Positions 44,353-53,180 of a stretch of DNA of 64,000 nucleotides are shown here, in pieces. The first letter of the stretch is position 1; each line of letters starts with the position of its first letter. The notes below the pieces were generated by a model. It saw only the letters and a list, made by a program, of their open reading frames with translations. It had not been told where the DNA came from and searched no databases. Both the position numbers and the translations under genes were made by a program. The DNA comes from Flavobacterium aerium (GTDB lineage Bacteria > Bacteroidota > Bacteroidia > Flavobacteriales > Flavobacteriaceae): NCBI RefSeq assembly GCF_030766725.1, contig NZ_JARQWR010000009.1, forward strand, positions 62,001 to 126,000, in the 5' to 3' direction.

Positions 44353-46563
44353 ATGAAATTTTTATTCAAACAAAAGGGACAAGCCTCTATTAATTCAAGG
44401 CCATGTGTTCCATCTCAAAAAAGGAAACAAGCGGTAACCACGCTATTAGTTTTGACTTTTTTACATACTTCAATTGTTTTTTCTCAAGAAGCACCAATTC
44501 AGGACACAATCAAAAATAAACAAGTTGATTTAGAAGAAGTACTAGTTTCTGCAGTGCGTGTTACAGCACAAACCCCTGTCACATTTAGTAATTTAAGCAA
44601 GAAAGAATTATCAAAACGAAATCTAGGGCAAGATATTCCTGTTTTGATGAATTATTTACCTTCCGTTGTAACCACAACCGATGCGGGGAACGGAGTAGGA
44701 TATTCGGGAATTAGAGTGCGAGGAAGTGATGCAACAAGAGTGAATATTACAATCAATGGCATTCCATACAACGATTCAGAATCCCAAGGAACATTTTGGG
44801 TAAATATGCCTGACTTTGCATCTTCCGTACAAAGCCTTCAATTACAAAGAGGAGTAGGTACTTCAACCAATGGATCGGGAGCCTTCGGTGCGAGTTTGAA
44901 TATGTCAACAGATGCGACATCAGAAAAAGCAAGCGGTGAAATTTCTAATTCATTCGGAAGTTTCAATACCCATAAACATACCGTTAAATTCAGTACTGGA
45001 AAATTGAATGAACACTTTGAATTGGCAGGCCGACTTTCGGTAATAAAATCAGACGGATATATCGATAGAGCATCCTCAGATTTAAAATCATATTTTTTAC
45101 AAGGAACCTATATTGGAGAAACAAGTTTTATTAAAGCATTAGTCTTTGGAGGAAAACAAAGTACATATCAGGCTTGGAATGGAATTGATGCAGCAACATT
45201 GAAAAATAACCGACGATATAATTCTGCCGGCGCTTATACCGATGAAAATGGAAACGCCCGTTTTTATGATAATGAAACCGATAACTATAATCAGGACCAT
45301 TACCAGTTACATTGGAATGAAAGATTAGGCAATTATTGGAGTACAACCCTTGCCGTTCATTTAACCAGAGGAAAAGGATATTATGAAAATTATAAAGAAG
45401 ACGCGAAATTTTCTGCCTACGGTTTATCAAATGTTGTGATTGGAGGAGAAACAATTACCAAAACAGATTTGGTAAGACGTAAATGGTTAGACAATTATTT
45501 TTATGGAACAACCTTCTCTGCAAATTATAAAAAAGACAAATTAGATTTGATTTTAGGTGGAGGATGGAACAAATACGAAGGAAATCATTACGGAAATGTA
45601 ATTTGGGCTAAATACGCTTCTAATGGCGAAATAGGAATACGTTATTATGATGATGACGCAACGAAAACAGATTTCAACTTTTTTGCTAAAGCAAACTATC
45701 AATTAACAGAACAATGGAGTCTATTTGCAGATATGCAGTACCGTACTATTCGATACAAAGCAGATGGAGCAGAGACCGGTTTAGTAAACGACCGTTTTAA
45801 TTTCTTTAATCCAAAAGCAGGATTGACATTCACGGTAAATGAGTTCAATAGTATTTACTTCTCATACGCAAGAGCAAACCGCGAACCAAGAAGAAATGAT
45901 TACGAAAGCGGTAGTGTGAAACCAGAGAAATTAAATGATTTTGAATTAGGATGGCGTTATGCAACAGCAAAAACAAAACTAAATGTAAATGCCTATTACA
46001 TGCGATACAAAGACCAATTGGTATTGACGGGAGAATTGAATGATGTGGGAGCACCAGTAACGACAAATAGTGGTGATAGTTACCGTTTAGGATTAGAAGT
46101 AGATGCCGTTTTTGCATTATCAAATCAATGGTCCGTAAGACCCAATATTGCATTAAGTGATAATAAAAATATAGACTTCTATAATGCAGAAGGAGAAACA
46201 CTAGTGAATTTAGGAAAAACGAATATCGCTTTTTCACCAAATATTGTGGCAGCCAATGCATTTAGCTATATGCCGAATCAGAATTTACAATTCTCTTTCC
46301 TCTCAAAATTTGTAGGGAAACAGTATATGGGGAATATTGATGTATCCGATTCTAAATTAGATAGCTATTTTGTAAATGATTTAAATGTTGTTTACGAGAT
46401 CCAAACGAAAACGATATTCAAATCGATTGTATTCACAGGATTGCTAAATAATATATTTGATGTAAAATATGAATCAAATGGATTTTATGATCCAGAATAT
46501 GGACCGGGATACTATCCACAAGCAGGAATTAACTTCTTAGTAGGAATGCAATTGAAGTTCTAA
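44353..46563 (+). CDS. TonB-dependent receptor under thiamine control (Omr1-type)
   Basis: A 736-residue outer-membrane TonB-dependent receptor. It has a long N-terminus before the signal (helix about 28-45, ending IVFSQ), a TonB-box region (VDLEEVLVSA near 56-65), a plug domain (KRNLGQDIPVLMNYLPSV; GVGYSGIRVRGSDATRVNITIN) and a C-terminal 22-strand barrel ending in LVGMQLKF. The TPP riboswitch upstream marks it as a thiamine or thiamine-precursor transporter of the Omr1 type described in Bacteroidota. A terminator directly follows. Confidence 0.92.
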   Translation: MKFLFKQKGQASINSRPCVPSQKRKQAVTTLLVLTFLHTSIVFSQEAPIQDTIKNKQVDLEEVLVSAVRVTAQTPVTFSNLSKKELSKRNLGQDIPVLMNYLPSVVTTTDAGNGVGYSGIRVRGSDATRVNITINGIPYNDSESQGTFWVNMPDFASSVQSLQLQRGVGTSTNGSGAFGASLNMSTDATSEKASGEISNSFGSFNTHKHTVKFSTGKLNEHFELAGRLSVIKSDGYIDRASSDLKSYFLQGTYIGETSFIKALVFGGKQSTYQAWNGIDAATLKNNRRYNSAGAYTDENGNARFYDNETDNYNQDHYQLHWNERLGNYWSTTLAVHLTRGKGYYENYKEDAKFSAYGLSNVVIGGETITKTDLVRRKWLDNYFYGTTFSANYKKDKLDLILGGGWNKYEGNHYGNVIWAKYASNGEIGIRYYDDDATKTDFNFFAKANYQLTEQWSLFADMQYRTIRYKADGAETGLVNDRFNFFNPKAGLTFTVNEFNSIYFSYARANREPRRNDYESGSVKPEKLNDFELGWRYATAKTKLNVNAYYMRYKDQLVLTGELNDVGAPVTTNSGDSYRLGLEVDAVFALSNQWSVRPNIALSDNKNIDFYNAEGETLVNLGKTNIAFSPNIVAANAFSYMPNQNLQFSFLSKFVGKQYMGNIDVSDSKLDSYFVNDLNVVYEIQTKTIFKSIVFTGLLNNIFDVKYESNGFYDPEYGPGYYPQAGINFLVGMQLKF

Positions 46564-46571
46564 AGAGATAA

Positions 46572-46610
46572 AAAAAGGGAGAAGATCAAGTTCTGATTTT
46601 CTCCCTTTTT
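46572..46610. terminator. Bidirectional terminator after the TonB receptor
   Basis: Stem AAAAAGGGAGAA / TTCTCCCTTTTT (46572-46583 with 46599-46610), loop of 15 bases that can pair further (ATCA/TGAT). T-rich on both strands. Confidence 0.8.
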
Positions 46611-46638
46611 CTGTACATAAAAAGTGAATAATTAAAGT

Positions 46639-47061
46639 TTAATTATAAACACGAATTAAGTTATCATTTAAAACTTGTACACGATAAGGTTTTAACGGAT
46701 ATTCTCCTGGACCAACTCCAGTAAATAAGCTATATTCTTTATCGTCACAAGGGCATTTTGCATTTACACCATGAATGGTTAGTGTAGAACAATCAGCAGG
46801 ATATTGATTAGGACAACTAGCCTCAAAAGCACGATAATCAGTAGTGCTAACTTTCATCACAATTATACCTTTTACACCTACAGCATTTTGATTAATATAA
46901 ATTGGATTTATTGGACTATTAAGTCCACTGTATAAAGGAAGATTTGTATTGATGTCAATAGAAAAAGAATAGTTTGGAATATACGGATTATTACCTCTGG
47001 CGCCATCTTTAGAACAACCGGACAAAACGCATATAAGAACTATAAAAAGGATGTTTTTCAT
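46639..47061 (-). CDS. Rieske-like lipoprotein without the histidine ligands
   Basis: A 140-residue lipoprotein, lipobox LSGC (C16). The fold and order of the C-terminal half look like a Rieske [2Fe-2S] domain. But the usual C-x-H and C-x-x-H motifs are C83-P-N85 and C103-P-C-D106, so both histidines are replaced by Asn and Asp. It may bind no cluster, or bind it differently. Four Cys (83, 91, 103, 105) are still present. Function unknown. It is a single gene, between the TonB receptor and greA, and points away from greA. Confidence 0.75.
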   Translation of the reverse strand: MKNILFIVLICVLSGCSKDGARGNNPYIPNYSFSIDINTNLPLYSGLNSPINPIYINQNAVGVKGIIVMKVSTTDYRAFEASCPNQYPADCSTLTIHGVNAKCPCDDKEYSLFTGVGPGEYPLKPYRVQVLNDNLIRVYN

Positions 47062-47163
47062 TTTATTAAAATTTATTGAAAGAGTAGTTTAAACAAAATT
47101 AATTTAATTAACTTTGACTTTATATATAATTAAGCATAAATATAGACTGAAATAAAAAATTAA

Positions 47164-47207
47164 TATCTTTGTAGAAAGAAATCCCGTTCCGATGGGATTT
47201 TTTCTAT
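47164..47207 (+). promoter_or_regulatory. greA promoter -7 box with leader hairpin (terminator-like)
   Basis: TATCTTTG (47164-47171) is the -7 box. The first bases of the likely transcript form the stem AAATCCC / GGGATTT (47179-47185 with 47194-47200) with an 8-base loop and a T-rich tail (TTTCTATTTA). This would stop transcription 30-40 bases after the start, before the greA start codon at 47227. Confidence 0.55.
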
Positions 47208-47226
47208 TTATATAAACGATGAAATT

Positions 47227-47703
47227 ATGAGTAAAGTATCATATTACACACCAGAAGGATTAAAAAAGTTAAAAGAAGAATTAGACTACCTTAAGAGTGT
47301 TATGCGTCCAAAAGCTTCACAAGACATTGCGGAAGCAAGGGATAAAGGAGATTTGTCTGAGAATGCAGAATATGACGCAGCAAAAGAAGCGCAAGGATTA
47401 TTGGAAATGAAAATTTCTAAAATGGAAGAGGTATATTCAAATGCAAGATTGATTGACGAAACACAATTAGACAATTCAAAAGTATTGGTATTATCAAATG
47501 TTAAGATTAAAAACCAAGCCAATGGAATGGAAATGAAATATACTTTAGTAGCAGAAAGTGAAGCCGATTTAAAAACCGGGAAAATCTCTGTAACTTCCCC
47601 TATTGGAAAAGGATTACTAGGGAAATCTGTTGGTGAAGTAGCTGAAATTACAGTGCCAAACGGAACATTGAAATTTGAAGTACTTGAAATCTCTAGAGAC
47701 TAA
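47227..47703 (+). CDS. greA: Transcription elongation factor GreA
   Basis: GreA rescues backtracked RNA polymerase by stimulating transcript cleavage. The 158-residue protein has the coiled-coil N-terminal domain with the catalytic acidic tip (ARDKGDLSENAEYDAAKEAQ, Asp41/Glu45 region), and the globular C-terminal domain (SVTSPIGKGLLGKSVGEVAEI). It is followed at 33 bases by a HIT-family gene, likely cotranscribed. Confidence 0.97.
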   Translation: MSKVSYYTPEGLKKLKEELDYLKSVMRPKASQDIAEARDKGDLSENAEYDAAKEAQGLLEMKISKMEEVYSNARLIDETQLDNSKVLVLSNVKIKNQANGMEMKYTLVAESEADLKTGKISVTSPIGKGLLGKSVGEVAEITVPNGTLKFEVLEISRD

Positions 47704-47736
47704 ACTCCAATTAATAAATAAAAACGATAAAATAGT

Positions 47737-48126
47737 ATGGCTTCTATATTTACAAAAATTGTAAACGGTGAAATCCCTTGTTACAAGATAGCAGAAGATG
47801 ACAATTATTTAGCTTTTTTAGATGTAAATCCTAATGCAAAAGGACATACATTATGTATTCCAAAAGTAGAGATCAATAAGATCTTTGATATGGATGAAGA
47901 TCATTATTTAGGACTAATGAAGTTTTCCCGTAAAATAGCAAAAGCATTAGAAAAGTCTGTTCCATGCAAGCGAGTAGGAATGGCAGTAGTAGGGCTAGAA
48001 GTTCCCCATGTACATGTACATTTGATTCCTCTGAATGAAATGAAAGAAATGACTTTTCAGCATAAAGTAAGTTTGTCGAAAGAAGAATTTGAAAACGTAG
48101 TATTAGAAATTCAGAAGAATTTATAA
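47737..48126 (+). CDS. HIT-family nucleotide hydrolase
   Basis: A 129-residue histidine-triad protein with the signature PHVHVHLIPL near residues 89-98 (H-x-H-x-H). HINT-type enzymes hydrolyse nucleotide phosphoramidates such as adenylated lysine. The start MASIFTKIVNGEIPCYKI is typical. It is cotranscribed with greA and ended by a 16-base perfect-stem terminator. Confidence 0.95.
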   Translation: MASIFTKIVNGEIPCYKIAEDDNYLAFLDVNPNAKGHTLCIPKVEINKIFDMDEDHYLGLMKFSRKIAKALEKSVPCKRVGMAVVGLEVPHVHVHLIPLNEMKEMTFQHKVSLSKEEFENVVLEIQKNL

Positions 48127-48144
48127 TTCAATATAAATCAGAAC

Positions 48145-48180
48145 AAAGAGCCCAAAACTTCCAGAAGTTTTGGGCTCTTT
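48145..48180. terminator. Bidirectional terminator after the HIT gene
   Basis: A perfect 16-base stem (48145-48160 with 48165-48180) and a 4-base loop CCAG, flanked by A and T runs. It separates the HIT gene from the convergent histidine kinase. Confidence 0.9.
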
Positions 48181-48194
48181 GTATATAAGGAAGC

Positions 48195-49361
48195 TTATTT
48201 TTTGGAAAGCAAGTCCGTTTTCTTAAATACAATCTGAATAATTGTACCCTTATTCAATTCAGAACTTAGGACCTTTATTTTTCCTTTATGATATTCCTCA
48301 ACAATTCGTTTAGTCAGGGATAATCCCAAGCCCCAACCTCTTTTTTTAGTGGTGAAACCCGGTTCAAACACACTTTTGAACTGATTCTTTGGAATCCCTT
48401 TTCCAGTATCCTGAACTTTTATTTTGATAAACTTCTCAGAATCTTCCATAATGACGTTTAACTTTCCTTTCCCCTTCATGGCGTCAATAGCATTTTTGAT
48501 GAGGTTTTCAATCGTCCAACTATGTAATGTAGAATTTAATGAAATTAGAATAGGATAATTTGGTGCACTAAAGGTAAATTCAACCTGTTTCGAAAAACGA
48601 GACTTCAGATAATCAAACGACTGCTCAGTTTCAGAAATAATATTCCTTTTCTCTAAAATAGGTTCCGAGCCAATTTTAGAAAATCGATCTGTAATAGTTT
48701 GAAGTCGAGTAATGTCTTTCTCGATTTCTGTTATAATGGTCTCATCAACATTGTCTGCTTTCATGATTTCCAACCATCCAATTAAAGAAGAAAGCGGAGT
48801 GCCAATTTGATGAGCAGTTTCTTTTGCCATACCAGCCCATAACTTATTTTGAGTAGCCACCTTGCTCGCACGATAAAAGTTAAATATCAGTAAACCAAAA
48901 AGGAAAATAATCAGGAATAAAGCAATAGGATAATACTTTAGTTTATTCAGTAAAGAAGAATTCCCATAGTACAATAATCGATACTTATCCGAATCATAAG
49001 AGATTTTAATAGGTTCATTTTCTTTTTTAAACTGTTTTAGGATCCTTTTGGAAAGGATAGAATCATTAATGACACTTTTGTCAATATTTCTTCCATCAAT
49101 AATACTGTCCTTACTACTAGTTAGTAAGAGAGGAATTGTAGAATTGTAATTTAGAATTTTCAGGGGTAATTCGACTTCCGTAAATTCACCAGCATTCAAA
49201 AGTGATTGTTGTGCTTCCGCCCAAATCTCCATTTTCAAACGCTCATCATTTTTAAAAATCTGAAAAAAGTTGTAAGTATTCCAAAGAATTAAAGCGATAA
49301 CTAGAAAAGAGGCAACAATTAAAACCCAACGAGTAATATTTTTTTTCTCTGAAAATTGCAT
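48195..49361 (-). CDS. Sensor histidine kinase (orphan)
   Basis: A 388-residue membrane kinase with two helices (about 12-32 and 142-162) flanking a periplasmic sensor domain of about 110 residues. The cytoplasmic part has the H box ETAHQIGTPLSSLIGWLEIM (H in AHQIGTP near residue 185), N box NLIKNAIDAM, G1 VQDTGKGIP and G2 GWGLGLSLT. No response-regulator gene is adjacent, so it is an orphan. The ligand sensed is unknown. Confidence 0.93.
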   Translation of the reverse strand: MQFSEKKNITRWVLIVASFLVIALILWNTYNFFQIFKNDERLKMEIWAEAQQSLLNAGEFTEVELPLKILNYNSTIPLLLTSSKDSIIDGRNIDKSVINDSILSKRILKQFKKENEPIKISYDSDKYRLLYYGNSSLLNKLKYYPIALFLIIFLFGLLIFNFYRASKVATQNKLWAGMAKETAHQIGTPLSSLIGWLEIMKADNVDETIITEIEKDITRLQTITDRFSKIGSEPILEKRNIISETEQSFDYLKSRFSKQVEFTFSAPNYPILISLNSTLHSWTIENLIKNAIDAMKGKGKLNVIMEDSEKFIKIKVQDTGKGIPKNQFKSVFEPGFTTKKRGWGLGLSLTKRIVEEYHKGKIKVLSSELNKGTIIQIVFKKTDLLSKK

Positions 49362-49499
49362 AAATCTATTTTAAAGGATAAATATAGTAAATAAATAGTT
49401 TTGGGGGGAAATAGGAGAACGGAGTATAGCTCAGATTGTTGTAGGAAGAGAATTTTTAGAAGGTAGATTTAAAAGACTATCATTTCCAATACAATTTCA

Positions 49500-49507
49500 T
49501 ACTTTTG
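49500..49507 (+). promoter_or_regulatory. -7 box of the flavin reductase promoter
   Basis: TACTTTTG fits TAnnTTTG and ends 16 bases before the start codon. No -33 box at the right distance. Confidence 0.4.
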
Positions 49508-49523
49508 TTTAAAACAGAAAAAG

Positions 49524-50399
49524 ATGATTAGCCTAGAGCCAAAAGATATTTCACCATTACAATTACAAGCCTATTTACAAGGAGCAGTTTCACCACGACC
49601 TATAGCATTTGCTAGTACAGTTGATGAAGAAGGAAATCCAAATTTGTCTCCATTCAGTTTTTTCAATGTATTCAGTTCAAATCCACCGATTTTAATTTTT
49701 TCTCCAGCAAGACGAGTGAGAAACAATACCGTTAAGCACACTTTAATCAATGCGAAAGCAACAAGAGAAGTGGTGATTAATGTGGTGAATTATGATATTG
49801 TACAACAAACATCATTATCCAGTACCGAATATGCTGATGGAGTAGATGAATTCCTGAAATCAGGATTAACACCCATACCATCCGATTTAATTAAGCCTTT
49901 TAGAGTAGCAGAATCTCCAGTACAATTTGAATGTGTTGTAAATGATATTATCAGTTTGGGAACAGAAGGAGGCGCAGGAAATCTGATTATTTGTGAAGTA
50001 GTAAAAATACATGTGAATGAAGCTGTTCTAGATGAAAAAGGCGGGATAGACCAACATAAAATTGACCTCGTATCACGCATGGGTGGAAATTGGTACTCTC
50101 GAGCGAATGCAGGAATGTTTGAGGTAGAAAAGCCGTTAACTACTTTAGGAATAGGGGTGGATCAAATCCCTGATTTTATAAAAGACAGTGGTTTTTTCTC
50201 AGGAAATGATTTAGGAATGTTAGGTAACGTAGAATCTTTGCCAACGAAAGAAGAAATTAATATCTTTGTAGAAGGAAATTTTGCAATTAAAGCAGTTTTG
50301 AGTTCTGACGATAATGAGAAATTGTATTTAAAAGCAAAAGAATATTTATATAAACACGACATGCTTTCTGCTTGGAAAGTATTGTTAGCAAAACAATAA
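49524..50399 (+). CDS. Flavin reductase family protein (FMN-binding split barrel)
   Basis: A 291-residue protein. The first 200 residues have the split-barrel flavin-reductase domain (SPRPIAFASTVDEEGNPNLSPFSFFNVFS near 23-50, GNLIICEVVKIH near 152). The C-terminal 90 residues are an extra domain with no known motif. Such enzymes bind FMN and reduce it with NAD(P)H, or use it in redox steps; the substrate is not known. The next gene begins two bases after its stop. Confidence 0.88.
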   Translation: MISLEPKDISPLQLQAYLQGAVSPRPIAFASTVDEEGNPNLSPFSFFNVFSSNPPILIFSPARRVRNNTVKHTLINAKATREVVINVVNYDIVQQTSLSSTEYADGVDEFLKSGLTPIPSDLIKPFRVAESPVQFECVVNDIISLGTEGGAGNLIICEVVKIHVNEAVLDEKGGIDQHKIDLVSRMGGNWYSRANAGMFEVEKPLTTLGIGVDQIPDFIKDSGFFSGNDLGMLGNVESLPTKEEINIFVEGNFAIKAVLSSDDNEKLYLKAKEYLYKHDMLSAWKVLLAKQ

Positions 50400-50401
50400 T
50401 T

Positions 50402-50776
50402 ATGGAAGTTACAGGTAAAATCAAAATGATTGATGAGACTAAAACTGTCGGAGCTGGCGGATTTAGAAAAAGAGAATTGGTAGTAACCACAGAAGAGCAA
50501 TACCCACAGCATATTCTTGTGGAATTTGTTCAGGATAAATGTGATTTATTAAATAATTATAAAGTAGGTGAGCCTGTAAAAGTATCGATCAATTTAAGAG
50601 GTAGAGAATGGGTTAATCCTCAAGGAGAAACTAAATATTTCAATGCTATTCAAGGATGGAAAGTAGAGAAATTACAATCTGAAGCTCCATCTCAAATGCC
50701 TCCTATGCCTGCGGCAGATGCATTTGAACCAGCATCAAACTTTAAAGAAGAAGATCACGACGATTTACCGTTTTAG
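50402..50776 (+). CDS. DUF3127 protein with SSB-like C-terminal tip
   Basis: A 124-residue protein (ATG at 50402, MEVTGKIKMID). Residues 1-90 form a DUF3127 domain of beta strands that resembles an OB fold. It is followed by a Pro/Met/Ala-rich linker and an acidic C-terminus ending DHDDLPF. This is nearly the same as the tip of SSB (ENDLPF here), the docking site of SSB-interacting proteins. An SSB-like role in DNA transactions is inferred. It follows the flavin reductase by two bases and is ended by a terminator. Confidence 0.85.
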   Translation: MEVTGKIKMIDETKTVGAGGFRKRELVVTTEEQYPQHILVEFVQDKCDLLNNYKVGEPVKVSINLRGREWVNPQGETKYFNAIQGWKVEKLQSEAPSQMPPMPAADAFEPASNFKEEDHDDLPF

Positions 50777-50785
50777 TATATGATC

Positions 50786-50814
50786 AAGCCTCAAAGTAAT
50801 TTGAGGCTTTTTTT
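50786..50814 (+). terminator. Terminator after the DUF3127 gene
   Basis: Stem AAGCCTCAAA / TTTGAGGCTT (50786-50795 with 50800-50809), loop GTAA, and a T-run. Confidence 0.88.
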
Positions 50815-50834
50815 AATTCATATTGATTATATAA

Positions 50835-51485
50835 ATGTATTTTTTGACAGACGAATTGTCTTTCCCTCCAGTTTCTTTAGCTTCAGCTGACGGCCTTATT
50901 GCTGTGGGTGGAGATTTATCTGTAGGAAGAATAATGCTAGCCTATAGGTCAGGAATTTTTCCATGGTTTGAGGAAGAAGATTCTATTATGTGGTGGAGTC
51001 CAAGTGATCGAATGGTTTTATTTTTCGATGAACTGAATGTTTCTAAAAGTATGCGTAATATTCTAAATAGAGGAATTTTTAAAGTTACCTTCAATACAGA
51101 TTTTAGAACTGTAATATCAAATTGTAGTGCTGCAAAACGCGAAGGACAACAAGGTACTTGGATTACAAACGACATGATTGAGGCCTATTGCAAATTACAT
51201 GAATTAGGTTATGCAAAATCTGTAGAAGTATGGAAAGATGATATTTTGGTAGGTGGATTATATGGTATCGATTTAGGTCATATATTTTGTGGCGAAAGTA
51301 TGTTCTCAAAAGTAAGTAATGCTTCTAAGGTTGCTTTTATATACTTGGTAAAACAGCTTCAGCAAGAGAATTATCAGTTGTTAGACTGTCAGCTATACAA
51401 TGACCATTTAGATAGCTTAGGTGCAAGAGAAATACCTCGTAGTGCATTTATGAGGATATTAGCAGATAAGAATTCAGCCCATTAA
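50835..51485 (+). CDS. aat: Leucyl/phenylalanyl-tRNA-protein transferase
   Basis: Aat adds Leu or Phe from tRNA to N-terminal Arg/Lys of proteins, marking them for ClpAP in the N-end rule pathway. The 216-residue protein has the family motifs AYRSGIFPWFEEEDSIMWWS (36-55 region), GTWITNDMIEAYCKLHELGYAKSVE and GESMFSKVSNASK. Size is normal. Confidence 0.95.
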   Translation: MYFLTDELSFPPVSLASADGLIAVGGDLSVGRIMLAYRSGIFPWFEEEDSIMWWSPSDRMVLFFDELNVSKSMRNILNRGIFKVTFNTDFRTVISNCSAAKREGQQGTWITNDMIEAYCKLHELGYAKSVEVWKDDILVGGLYGIDLGHIFCGESMFSKVSNASKVAFIYLVKQLQQENYQLLDCQLYNDHLDSLGAREIPRSAFMRILADKNSAH

Positions 51486-51504
51486 TTATAATACCTCCTT
51501 TTCT

Positions 51505-52464
51505 TTAGAAAGATAATCGCGCTCCAATAATATTATACCCAAAAGTACGGGAAGCACTAAAGTTAAGTTTGTATTTTTTTATCTCATTCGACTCCGTATT
51601 GCTCTTTTTGATTTTGCTTTGAGCAATATTTTTACCAATTAAGTACCCCATAACAAGTGCAATTGGATAATCTGAAACCCAATGCACCCTGCTCTGTACC
51701 ATTTCATAGCTTAATACGCCAATTAGCACGAAGCCCACGGGTTTTATCCACTGGACTTCAGGATAATTACCAGAAATGACATAAAGTGCAGCAGTAGCGG
51801 TCATTAAATGACCCGAAGGCATAGCATCATAACTAGGAGTGTTTTTTCCATATTCGGCAAAACTTGGAAATGGTCTCCATGCACCACCTGGATTCCCATT
51901 TTCTATAGCGGGAGTTGGACTTTCTCTACCCGTAATACGTTTTATACTTTGGCTGAATACCCCTGAAACAGCAAGGCTTTCAATTAACCCTGTAGCAGTG
52001 TTTAAGGATCTATAATCATTATTGATTAATCCATAAGTAGCAAAACCCATACTAAGAAGGATAGGCGTAGTTCCGTTTCCAATAAGGTATATTCCGGAAG
52101 AAATATCCGATGGTATATTGCTTAAAGGGCCAAAGTTTTTATATCGGTTGGTGTCATTTAACCCGATACGCTCTCCCAAACTCCTAGCATTGTCTAATAA
52201 GGTTTGATCAGCAGGAATCAGAGCTGTAGTAGCAAATGTAGCCGTTCCTAATGCCATTAAATTTTCAGTTTGTATCATATCGCTCAAAACATTACCCAAA
52301 TCTTTTGGTAAACAGGTAACGATATCATAAATCTTAGGTTTTTTATAGGTATACGTTTCTGTATCCGAAATCGTATAGACTTGATATTCCGAATGGTTTA
52401 TTTGTGCCTGTGAGAACTGAGCAATCAATAAAAACAACAAACTTGTAAGAGTTATCTTAGCCAT
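51505..52464 (-). CDS. PAP2-family phosphatase, exported
   Basis: A 319-residue protein with a signal peptide (ends AQ near residue 20). PAP2 motifs are present: KRITGRESP (motif 1, K-x6-R-P variant), YDAMPSGHLMTA (motif 2) and SRVHWVSDYP (motif 3, S-R-x-x-x-x-x-D). The catalytic histidines are in PSGH and RVHWVSD. It hydrolyses phosphate esters of lipids such as undecaprenyl or lipid A phosphates, or removes periplasmic phosphates. It is transcribed alone. Confidence 0.9.
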   Translation of the reverse strand: MAKITLTSLLFLLIAQFSQAQINHSEYQVYTISDTETYTYKKPKIYDIVTCLPKDLGNVLSDMIQTENLMALGTATFATTALIPADQTLLDNARSLGERIGLNDTNRYKNFGPLSNIPSDISSGIYLIGNGTTPILLSMGFATYGLINNDYRSLNTATGLIESLAVSGVFSQSIKRITGRESPTPAIENGNPGGAWRPFPSFAEYGKNTPSYDAMPSGHLMTATAALYVISGNYPEVQWIKPVGFVLIGVLSYEMVQSRVHWVSDYPIALVMGYLIGKNIAQSKIKKSNTESNEIKKYKLNFSASRTFGYNIIGARLSF

Positions 52465-52607
52465 TTTTTATTCAAAGGTACCGTCTTTTTTAATTTGTAA
52501 AAAAATAAAAATCTGTTAAAAAAAAGTTAATAGTCAAATTTCGAACTAATTATGAAATAGCTTGGAAATAATCAAAACTGTTAAAATTAGTAACTTGACC
52601 ATTCTAT

Positions 52608-53180
52608 TTATGAATTTGGATGAGTTTTTGTCCAGCATTCTTCGATGTGATCATTTACCATTCCAGTTGCCTGCATGTGTGCATAGATAACGGTTGAACC
52701 TACAAATTTGAATCCTCTTTTTTTCAAATCTTTACTAATTGCATCGGAAAGAGGTGTAGTTGCTGGTATATCCGAGAGGCTTTTAGGATTATTCATAAGA
52801 GGTTTACCATTCGTGAATCCCCAGATATATTTTGAAAAGCTGCCAAATTCTTCTTGAATCTTAATAAAAGCATTTGCATTAGAGATGGTTGCTCTAATCT
52901 TTAATTGATTGCGTATGATTCCAGTATCCTGTAATAATTCCTGAACTTTATCTTCACTGTAAGATTTAATTTTTTGATAATCAAATTGATCAAATGCTTT
53001 TCTGAAATTTTCTCTTTTGCGTAGAATGGTAATCCAGCTCAATCCAGCTTGAAATGTTTCAAGGATTAAAAATTCAAATAATTTATCATCTTCATAAACA
53101 GGAATACCCCATTCTTCATCATGGTAAGCTTGGTATAAAGTATCATCTTTACACCAACCACAGCGTATTTTAGATTTCAT
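52608..53180 (-). CDS. tag: DNA-3-methyladenine glycosylase I (Tag)
   Basis: Tag removes 3-methyladenine from DNA. The 190-residue protein starts with the family N-terminus CGWCKDDTLYQAYHDEEWG (about 7-25) and contains FEFLILETFQAGLSWITIL and FKFVGSTVIYAHMQATGMVNDH. A Cys/His zinc site is present at the ends (CGWC, H and C in DHIEECWTKTH). It overlaps the upstream transporter gene by 11 bases, so the two are cotranscribed. Confidence 0.95.
   Translation of the reverse strand: MKSKIRCGWCKDDTLYQAYHDEEWGIPVYEDDKLFEFLILETFQAGLSWITILRKRENFRKAFDQFDYQKIKSYSEDKVQELLQDTGIIRNQLKIRATISNANAFIKIQEEFGSFSKYIWGFTNGKPLMNNPKSLSDIPATTPLSDAISKDLKKRGFKFVGSTVIYAHMQATGMVNDHIEECWTKTHPNS

Noticed and set aside
45845..46261. 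Long minus-strand reading frame inside the TonB receptor gene
   Set aside because: Antisense frame of the barrel-coding region, rich in His, Leu and Tyr as expected for such a shadow.
49428..49500. A tRNA-like 5' end (GGAGTATAGCTCAG) in the gap before the flavin reductase gene
   Set aside because: No anticodon arm, no T-loop GTTCRA and no matching acceptor stem follow. The similarity to a D-arm is by chance.
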